This document shows positions 58,055 to 64,000 of a stretch of 64,000 nucleotides of DNA, one piece after another; position 1 is the stretch's first letter; each line of letters begins with the position of its first letter. Origin of the DNA: Pseudohongiella sp. (GTDB lineage Bacteria > Pseudomonadota > Gammaproteobacteria > Pseudomonadales > Pseudohongiellaceae); assembly GCF_011050365.1 (NCBI RefSeq), contig NZ_DRFV01000009.1, positions 124,001 through 188,000 of the forward strand. Reading direction: 5' to 3'. The notes under the pieces were generated by a model. It was not told the origin of the DNA, ran no database searches, and saw only the letters and a list, made by a program, of their open reading frames with translations. The position numbers were made by a program, and so were the translations under genes.

Positions 58055-58750
58055 TCAGGGATTGACTTCAAGCAACTCGACATCAAAAATCAGTGTTGCG
58101 TGCGGCGGGATCGGGCCCGAGCCATTCGGACCGTAAGCCAGATCCGATGGGATAAACAGGCGCCACTTGTCGCCCGGTTGCATTAACTGCAGACCTTCTG
58201 TCCAGCCGGGAATGACCTGATTCAGCACGAACTGTGCCGGTTCGCCGCGCTCGATCGAGCTGTCGAAAACATCACCATTGACGAAGCGACCTTCGTAATG
58301 CGCCAGCACAGAATCGGTCGGCTGCGGTGACACGCCGCCTTCATCGCCGGACTCGAGCACCATATACTGCAAACCGGACGCCGTTGTTGCCACGCCTTCA
58401 GCCTGCGCATTGCTGGCCAGGTAGGCCTCGCTTTCCGCACGAGCTGCGTCCTGTTCGGCCTGCTGTCGGTCCATCAGTTCCTGCTGGTAATTGGTCAGCG
58501 CCTGCATCATCTGGTCTTCGCTCAGCTGTGGTTCGCCGGCAACGATATCGCCCAGACCCGCCATAAAGGCATCCATGTCGATATCTGCGGTCAACCCCTG
58601 CATAACCAGGTTTTGTCCGATATTGACGCCTATGCTGTAGCTGATCTGAGTGCGTTCGTCGGTCAGATCAAGATCCTGTGCCTGCACAGAACCACCCAGT
58701 ACAGCCAGTGACACCGCCAGGCTCAGGCCCGTGACACGAATACTTTTCAT
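58055..58750 (-). CDS. periplasmic FKBP-type peptidyl-prolyl isomerase (FkpA/Mip-like)
   Basis: 231 aa from ATG 58750. Signal peptide (VTGLSLAVSLAVLGGSVQAQ), then an alpha-helical dimerisation domain (~25-125, ISYSIGVNIGQNLV...), then a C-terminal FKBP domain: VLAHYEGRFVNGDVFDSSIERGEPAQF, VIPGWTEGLQLM, and LAYGPNGSGPIPPHATLIFDVELL. Folding helper for outer-membrane/periplasmic proteins. Confidence 0.94.
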   Translation of the reverse strand: MKSIRVTGLSLAVSLAVLGGSVQAQDLDLTDERTQISYSIGVNIGQNLVMQGLTADIDMDAFMAGLGDIVAGEPQLSEDQMMQALTNYQQELMDRQQAEQDAARAESEAYLASNAQAEGVATTASGLQYMVLESGDEGGVSPQPTDSVLAHYEGRFVNGDVFDSSIERGEPAQFVLNQVIPGWTEGLQLMQPGDKWRLFIPSDLAYGPNGSGPIPPHATLIFDVELLEVNP

Positions 58751-58894
58751 AGTTTCATCCCGTCTTGGTAAGAAATTCATTTAACGGCGAGCATACTAAA
58801 CCGACTGCGGGCTGATTTCCAGTGTACAGATCGCCTGACAGGCCGTATGCTTTCTGTCTCAAGCCTATTGCCGTCACACGGACCTGTCACTGCC

Positions 58895-59464
58895 ATGCAT
58901 TTCTGTCAGCCGCCACACTCAACCAGAATATCCGCCTTTGCGGGCCACGCCTCGCGCTTGCGCCTGTTGGCAATAATCACGCTGGCAGTGGGCTGTGTGC
59001 TGCTCGCCGGCTGTTCCCGCAAGTTCTCGGTCAGCGTCAACGAACAGGTGCTGTATGACCCGCGCCCCGGCCATGTCGTCACGGTGGCTGATGCAGGTCT
59101 GCAAAGCTGCATCAATGTGGCCCTGCGTGACGGCGAACTGGCCGGTGCCAATGATGTACAGATCCTTGCCTGTCCGGCGCTGGAAATTGAGACCCTGGGC
59201 GGTATCGGGCAACTGGAGAATCTGCGTTATCTGGACCTGGCCGGCAACCAGCTTGAGCACCTGGACGAGTTGCGCCGCCTGCGCCGGCTGAGTTCAGTCA
59301 ATGCACCCAACAATGCACTGAATGACATATCCGGCCTGTTGGCGGTGTCATCTCTGACCAGCGCCGTGCTGACCGGCAATCACAACATCCCCTGCCAACA
59401 GCTCGATACCCTGGCACAACGCCTGGGGCAGAACCTGATCAGGCCGGCTCAGTGTGCTGACTAG
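58895..59464 (+). CDS. small leucine-rich-repeat lipoprotein
   Basis: 189 aa from ATG 58895 (an ATG at 58847 is also open). Lipobox VLLAGCSR after a hydrophobic stretch (LRLLAIITLAVGCVLLAGC). The mature protein has a few LRR units: QLENLRYLDLAGNQLEHL, LRRLRRLSSVNAPNNALNDISGL, SLTSAVLTGNHNI. Function unknown. The 3' end overlaps the converging miaE gene by 26 nt. Confidence 0.75.
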   Translation: MHFCQPPHSTRISAFAGHASRLRLLAIITLAVGCVLLAGCSRKFSVSVNEQVLYDPRPGHVVTVADAGLQSCINVALRDGELAGANDVQILACPALEIETLGGIGQLENLRYLDLAGNQLEHLDELRRLRRLSSVNAPNNALNDISGLLAVSSLTSAVLTGNHNIPCQQLDTLAQRLGQNLIRPAQCAD

Positions 59465-60113
59465 AGCCTGCCCTGACGGGCACACCACTGTGAAAGCGAA
59501 ACTCGTCATCCTCTGACTCTATCAGCTGTTTCTCCACGGCAAGAAAATGTTGCACGCGTGACGTGATATCTTCCGCCGTGTACTTCGCCGCCAGCGTCAG
59601 ATAGTCCTTGTAATGCCGCGCCTCGGAACGCAACAGACTAAGGTAGAATTTGCCCAGCTCCTTGTCCAGCAATGGCGCCAGTTTGGCAAAGCGTTCACAC
59701 GAACGTGCTTCGACGATGGCGCCGACGATAAGGCTGTCAGTCAGGATTTCTTCGCGTTTGTCGGTGCGCATATGCTCGCGCAGGCCGGCCGCATAACGCG
59801 ATGGCCCGATGCGTTGATAAACAATGCCGCGCCCGGCCATCAGGCCGACCACCTGTTCAAAATGCAGTAGCTCCTCGCGCGCAAGCTGTGACATCTTGAT
59901 CAGCAAATCCGTGTACGCCACGTGCCGATACATCAGTCCCATGGCATTGGAGGCCGCTTTTTTTTCACAATTGGCATGGTCGATCAGCAACAGGGTCTGG
60001 TTCTGCAGAGCCCATTTCAGCCAGGCAGCCGGGGTCGGACAAAGCAAGAATGCCTCCAGCTCCCGACTCAGCTCTTCACTGCTGTTATTGCGCGTGCTCA
60101 TCGTTTTCATCAT
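59439..60113 (-). CDS. miaE: tRNA-(ms2io6A)-hydroxylase
   Basis: Diiron, O2-dependent hydroxylase of the ms2i6A37 isopentenyl group in tRNA. 224 aa. Metal ligands in IDHANCEKKAASNA, LAREELLHFEQV, EARSCERF and LRSEARHYKDY are all present. Three closely spaced ATGs (60113, 60110, 60101) could serve. Overlaps rmuC at its 5' end by up to 29 nt. Confidence 0.94.
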   Translation of the reverse strand: MMKTMSTRNNSSEELSRELEAFLLCPTPAAWLKWALQNQTLLLIDHANCEKKAASNAMGLMYRHVAYTDLLIKMSQLAREELLHFEQVVGLMAGRGIVYQRIGPSRYAAGLREHMRTDKREEILTDSLIVGAIVEARSCERFAKLAPLLDKELGKFYLSLLRSEARHYKDYLTLAAKYTAEDITSRVQHFLAVEKQLIESEDDEFRFHSGVPVRAGSSQHTEPA

Positions 60114-61347
60114 CCCCGGTATCGTTTTCCAGCGCCCGCTCCAGGCGTTCGGCGTTCTGTTGTTTGGTGGCGCGGGCGCCCAGTGTTTTCAGACGCTCGG
60201 TACGACTGATCAGGTTGCCTTTGCCGCTTTGCAATTTGTTCATGGCCGCGTCATAACTGCGCTGACCGGCATCCAGTTTCCGGCCCAGATCATCCATGTC
60301 GGCGACAAAACTGACAAACTTGTCGTACAACGCGCCGGCACGGCGGGCAATATCCTGGGCATTGCGGCTTTGCTGTTCGTAACGCCAGATGTTGTGAATG
60401 GTTCTCAGGGTCGCCAGCAATGTTGACGGCCCAACCAGTACGATATTGCGCTCAAAAGCAATATTGAACAGCTGCGGTTCGTGCTGCAGCGCTTGCGAAA
60501 ACGCCGGCTCAATGGGCACAAATAACAGCACAAAATCCAGTGAATTCACCTGCGGCAGATGCTGATACTGTTTGTCACTGAGCTGGCGGATATGGGTTTT
60601 CAGAGACAACACATGCTGACGCAGATACTCCGCCTGATCATCAGCATTCTCTGCCGAACAGTAACGCTCGTAGGCGGTCAGTGACACTTTGGCATCCACT
60701 ATCACCTGGCGATTGTCAGGCAGATACACCAACACATCAGGCTGGCTGCGCCGCACGTTGCCGTTCGCCGAGTGATCGTCACCGGCCGCATCGAGACTAC
60801 GCTGGGTTTCGTACTGCTGGCCCTCGACCAACCCGGAAGCTTCCAGTATCGAGCTCAGAATGAACTCGCCCCAGGCACCCTGGGTTTTGCTTTCGCCTTT
60901 TAATGCCCGCGTCAGATTGATGGCGTCTTCACTGATACGTGCATTGAGTACCTGCAGGTTTTTGATTTCCTTTTCCAGCGAAAACCGTTCCCGGGCCTCG
61001 CGGTTGTAGGTCTCGTCCACCTTTTTCTCGAATCGGCTGATTTTTTCCTGCAGTGGCGACAGAATATCGCCCAGGCCCTGGCGACTGGTTTCAGTAAAAC
61101 GGCGGGTTTTCTCATCCAGCACATCACTGGCCAGCACGCGAAACTGGGCACGCATCTCCTCACGCGCCTGCGTCAGCACCACCAGCTTTTCCTGGGCCCG
61201 GGATTGTTCCTGCTGCAGCAGAGTCTGCAACTCCACGATACGATCGCGGTAGCGCATACGCAGACTCAACCCGGCTACCAACGCCCCCAGCAGCAAGGCT
61301 GCCCCTGCCAGACCGAGGGCGAGAAGCAGCGGCACTGAGTCTGGCAT
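60085..61347 (-). CDS. rmuC: DNA recombination protein RmuC
   Basis: Membrane-anchored protein limiting inversions between short inverted repeats. ATG 61347 (MPDSVPLLLALG) gives 420 aa; a GTG two codons before is possible. One N-terminal helix (LLLALGLAGAALLLGALVAGL), a coiled coil (~35-130), and the nuclease-like RmuC domain: WGEFILSSILEASGL, QPDVLVYLPDNRQVIVDAKVSLTAYE, FVPIEPAFSQAL. 9 nt downstream of bamC. Confidence 0.94.
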   Translation of the reverse strand: MPDSVPLLLALGLAGAALLLGALVAGLSLRMRYRDRIVELQTLLQQEQSRAQEKLVVLTQAREEMRAQFRVLASDVLDEKTRRFTETSRQGLGDILSPLQEKISRFEKKVDETYNREARERFSLEKEIKNLQVLNARISEDAINLTRALKGESKTQGAWGEFILSSILEASGLVEGQQYETQRSLDAAGDDHSANGNVRRSQPDVLVYLPDNRQVIVDAKVSLTAYERYCSAENADDQAEYLRQHVLSLKTHIRQLSDKQYQHLPQVNSLDFVLLFVPIEPAFSQALQHEPQLFNIAFERNIVLVGPSTLLATLRTIHNIWRYEQQSRNAQDIARRAGALYDKFVSFVADMDDLGRKLDAGQRSYDAAMNKLQSGKGNLISRTERLKTLGARATKQQNAERLERALENDTGDDENDEHAQ

Positions 61348-61355
61348 TAACACCG

Positions 61356-62399
61356 TCAGATGAGATTATCGTTGATCGTGCGAATCAACAGATCCTGTTC
61401 GTAGGGCGCAGACTGTCCCGACGACGGCACCGCCCGCACACTGATGCCCTGTTCGGTTTCCGCCACAGTGATATCAAAATTGATCACTTCAGCGTCATCA
61501 CCGCCGCCAAAAAGACGGCCGAAGAAGCCGGGCTCCTCCTCTTCTTCGGCGCCGGAGAATGCCACCTGGAAGCGCTGCGCATCACGATCAGCGTTGAGCA
61601 CCTCAATGTTGGCATTGTTGATGGCCTGATTGAGCTGACTCCAGGCACGCTCCAGATCCAGCCTCAGTTCCAGTCGTGTATCGCCGGCACCGGCAGTGAC
61701 CACCCGGGCCTTACCCAGGGCTTCAATGCTGCCTGCCAGCATGGACACTGATGAGGCACGGTAAATATCAGTGCGATCGGCCAGATAAAGCGAAATGGAC
61801 GCCAGAATGGTGTTCTCCCGCTCCTGACTGTCCGACTCTTCCGGGAATTGCGCCGGCTCATTGGCCGCGCTGCCGCCATTGTCGCTGACATGGCGCACAT
61901 AAATTTCAGAGTTGCCGGCATGCAGACCGGGCTCTACCCGAACCTGGTATTTGTGGCGCAGATTGGTATCCGATTGCGGCAACCAGACCGTTTCCAGCAG
62001 TCCGGCCTCAGCGTTTTCACTGCTCAGGGCAACCTCTTCGGTCGACCAGTAATCGCGCAACCGCGGCCAGACCTGGCCACTGGTGGCACCAATCACGATC
62101 CAGGCGCGCTCACCGAAACGCTGGACTACCACGCCTTCACGAACCCGGGAATCGATGGGCTTGGGCGCCGGCGGCACGATATACAGGGCACGATCGCCCG
62201 GCGCTTCTTCAGGAATGTAATACAGCTCGTCGATGGTGTAACTGTCAAGCTCTGACGGAATCTGCATGGGCGGCGTGATTTCGGCACGCAAATATTCGTC
62301 CTGGCGATCGCGCAACCAGCCTTCTTCGCCGCCAATACCCAGCCAGGAACAGGCACTGACACTGGTCGCCACCACCAGCACGGTCAGGGTGCGTAACAT
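61356..62399 (-). CDS. bamC: outer membrane protein assembly factor BamC
   Basis: Lipoprotein of the BAM complex. 347 aa from ATG 62399: signal LTVLVVATSVSAC with Cys at 17, then the unstructured BamC lead (LRAEITPPMQIPSELDSYTIDELYYIPE), followed by two helix-grip domains; an Asn/Ser-rich stretch (NGGSAANEPAQFPEESDSQE) sits in the first. Directly follows dapA (56 nt), the dapA-bamC pair known from E. coli. Confidence 0.94.
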   Translation of the reverse strand: MLRTLTVLVVATSVSACSWLGIGGEEGWLRDRQDEYLRAEITPPMQIPSELDSYTIDELYYIPEEAPGDRALYIVPPAPKPIDSRVREGVVVQRFGERAWIVIGATSGQVWPRLRDYWSTEEVALSSENAEAGLLETVWLPQSDTNLRHKYQVRVEPGLHAGNSEIYVRHVSDNGGSAANEPAQFPEESDSQERENTILASISLYLADRTDIYRASSVSMLAGSIEALGKARVVTAGAGDTRLELRLDLERAWSQLNQAINNANIEVLNADRDAQRFQVAFSGAEEEEEPGFFGRLFGGGDDAEVINFDITVAETEQGISVRAVPSSGQSAPYEQDLLIRTINDNLI

Positions 62400-62454
62400 T
62401 TTGAATTTATCTACTTGTGTACTTACTGACAACATGGTTTCAACCTGTGACGAA

Positions 62455-63330
62455 TTAATCTAGTCCGGCGTGCCGGATCGCTTCACGGACCGGAATTCGA
62501 TACGCGTCATTCAAAGGCATCAGCGGCAGACGGATGCCGTTCTGGATATATCCCAGCTCCAGCAATGCCCATTTGACCGGCACCGGGTTGGACTCCAGAA
62601 ACAGCGCGTTGTGCAGGCCCGCCAGTCTGGCGTTTAGCAGGCTGGCTTTCTCGCTGTCACCGGCCAGTGCCAAACGACACATTTCATGCATTTGCGCCGG
62701 CGCAACATTGGCAGTGACTGACACATTGCCTTTGGCACCCATCAGAATCAGATCCATGGCGGTGGCATCATCGCCGCTGTATATGGCGATACGCTCAGCG
62801 CACAAACTGATGACATGCCGGCCACGATCAAGATCACCCGTGGCTTCCTTGATACCCACGATGTTGGGCAGATCGGCCAACCGGTCTACCGTCTCCGGCA
62901 ACAGGTCGCAGCCAGTGCGCGATGGCACGTTGTACAGAATCTGTGGGATGTCGACGCTTTCCGCGATGGTTTTGAAGTGCTGATACAGGCCTTCCTGGCT
63001 GGGCTTGTTATAATAGGGCGTGACCAGCAGGCAGGCGTCAGCACCATGCTCCTTGGCCGCCTGGGTATAATAGATTGCTTCACTGGTGGAATTGGAACCG
63101 GTGCCCGCGATAACCGGGATACGGCCATTGATGGTTTTGACACAGCGGGCGATGACGGCCGTGTGTTCATCCATATCCAGCGTCGGCGATTCGCCGGTGG
63201 TACCCACCACCACGACGGCATCGGTACCGCTTTCAACATGCCACTCCAGCAATCGGTCGAATGCCGGGTAATCTATATCGCCATTGGGCAACATGGGTGT
63301 AACGATGGCAACAATACTGCCCTGAATCAT
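62455..63330 (-). CDS. dapA: 4-hydroxy-tetrahydrodipicolinate synthase
   Basis: First committed step of lysine/diaminopimelate synthesis. 291 aa, beginning MIQGSIVAIVTPMLPNGDID. Substrate loop VGTTGESPTLDMDEH, catalytic Tyr in LYNVPSRTGCDL and Schiff-base Lys in IVGIKEATGDL are present. Regulation by lysine would be at the protein; no lysine riboswitch was seen upstream. Confidence 0.98.
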   Translation of the reverse strand: MIQGSIVAIVTPMLPNGDIDYPAFDRLLEWHVESGTDAVVVVGTTGESPTLDMDEHTAVIARCVKTINGRIPVIAGTGSNSTSEAIYYTQAAKEHGADACLLVTPYYNKPSQEGLYQHFKTIAESVDIPQILYNVPSRTGCDLLPETVDRLADLPNIVGIKEATGDLDRGRHVISLCAERIAIYSGDDATAMDLILMGAKGNVSVTANVAPAQMHEMCRLALAGDSEKASLLNARLAGLHNALFLESNPVPVKWALLELGYIQNGIRLPLMPLNDAYRIPVREAIRHAGLD

Positions 63331-63472
63331 GCAAACCTCAACTTGAATCGACTAAACTCGACCAGAAACCGTTAAAAGAACCTTCGCGCCATCAGTGTGT
63401 GCCGGCTCCGGCAGCAGACTCTACCACAGCGCGCCGCCAGGGAAAAACGCCGGTGCCCGCCAACACCAGCGG

Positions 63473-64000
63473 TCAGGAGCCGCCCATATCCTGATGGGTC
63501 GGCCAGGCATTGATGATCGCCTTGATCAACGTCGCCAGCGGAATGGCAAAAAACACCCCGGCCAGCCCCCACAACCCCCCGAATACCAGCACTGCCGCGA
63601 TGATCGCCACCGGATGCAGGTTAACCGTTTCCGAGAATATGATTGGCACCAGAACATTGGCATCCAGCAGCTGAATCACGGTATACAGCGCCATGATGGT
63701 GACGAATTCACTGCCCATGCCCCACTGCGCATAAGACACAGCGGCCACCGGTACGGCCACCACGGCGACCCCGATAAACGGAATGATCACTGACAGGCCT
63801 ACCAGAATAGACAACAGCAATGAGTAATTCATTCCCATCAGCATAAAAGCAATGTAGCTGACAAAACCCAGAATCACGATTTCCAGTGCTTTGCCGCGGA
63901 CATAGTTGGCGACCTGCAGGTCCATTTCCTGCCATATCTTGCGCATCAGAGGCCGGTGCCGGGGTAACAGACCGGCCACCCATGACACCAGCACCACTTT
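63473..64000 (-). CDS. AI-2E/PerM family permease (partial)
   Basis: The last 175 codons of a gene that continues past the window end. Several hydrophobic helices (ALEIVILGFVSYIAFMLMGM; LLSILVGLSVIIPFIGVAVVA; AIIAAVLVFGGLWGLAGVFFAIP) and the family pattern IPFIGVAVV...QLLDANVLVPIIFSETVNLHPVAII support an AI-2E/PerM transporter. Substrate unknown. It sits upstream of dapA as perM lies near dapA in E. coli. Confidence 0.88.
   Translation of the reverse strand, partial: KVVLVSWVAGLLPRHRPLMRKIWQEMDLQVANYVRGKALEIVILGFVSYIAFMLMGMNYSLLLSILVGLSVIIPFIGVAVVAVPVAAVSYAQWGMGSEFVTIMALYTVIQLLDANVLVPIIFSETVNLHPVAIIAAVLVFGGLWGLAGVFFAIPLATLIKAIINAWPTHQDMGGS

Overview
The window looks like chromosomal core DNA of a marine-type gammaproteobacterium, fairly GC-rich by eye (not computed). 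It carries a Na+-translocating NADH:quinone reductase operon, MnmC, MiaE, BamC, RmuC, CsiV, NqrM, SthA and an RF2 gene with programmed frameshift. Several blocks keep a gene order I remember from Pseudomonas: nqr / long GAPDH / mfd / csiV / methylthioinosine phosphorylase; cysS-glnS | ppiB-lpxH with a nearby tRNA cluster; and nadK / rhomboid / DUF1315 / DUF2797 / pepN. I could not search a database. The genus is unknown; a Pseudomonadales/Cellvibrionales-like marine lineage is only a guess. No phage, IS transposase, CRISPR array or integrase was seen.

Layout. 1-5940: leuD (fragment), leuC, aroC and prmB on the minus strand, folE on plus, then a membrane/envelope pair (DUF4389, DUF4892-OmpA-like). 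6007-15816: one long minus-strand run, nqrABCDEF then, past a terminator, apbE, nqrM, sthA and gpsA. ApbE and NqrM are the maturation factors for NqrB/C flavinylation and the Nqr Fe-S centre. 16078-21251: divergent GAPDH and mfd. 21244-25844: an AGCS symporter, a REC-EAL phosphodiesterase and a membrane protein with degenerate GGDEF and EAL domains, inserted between mfd and csiV. 25943-28635: csiV, MTIP and an orphan FkbM methyltransferase.

28636-29047 and 37394-38012 are the two gene-free stretches with most structure. They hold three copies of a palindromic element whose arms differ in sequence between copies but stay complementary; two copies lie head to head behind acnB. Between them are tRNA-Arg/His/Pro, cysS, glnS, ppiB, lpxH, a DUF1289 protein and acnB. 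38013-49133: a BamE-like lipoprotein, a PQQ-type sugar dehydrogenase, the pepN to nadK cluster, a large secreted metzincin and an ACC-deaminase/D-cysteine-desulfhydrase-like PLP enzyme.

49309-64000: tRNA-Asp/Val, queD, a ferredoxin-reductase-type flavoprotein, ung-lysS-prfB, mnmC, an M18 aminopeptidase, an FKBP isomerase, a leucine-rich-repeat lipoprotein, miaE, rmuC, bamC, dapA and the end of an AI-2E-family permease gene.

The most unusual items are the covarying palindromic element family, the degenerate GGDEF-EAL protein beside an intact REC-EAL with a promoter-like sequence shared with csiV, an SPY (instead of SPF) tripeptide in RF2, and an inverted 18-bp copy of the tRNA-Arg 3' end wrapped round its terminator.
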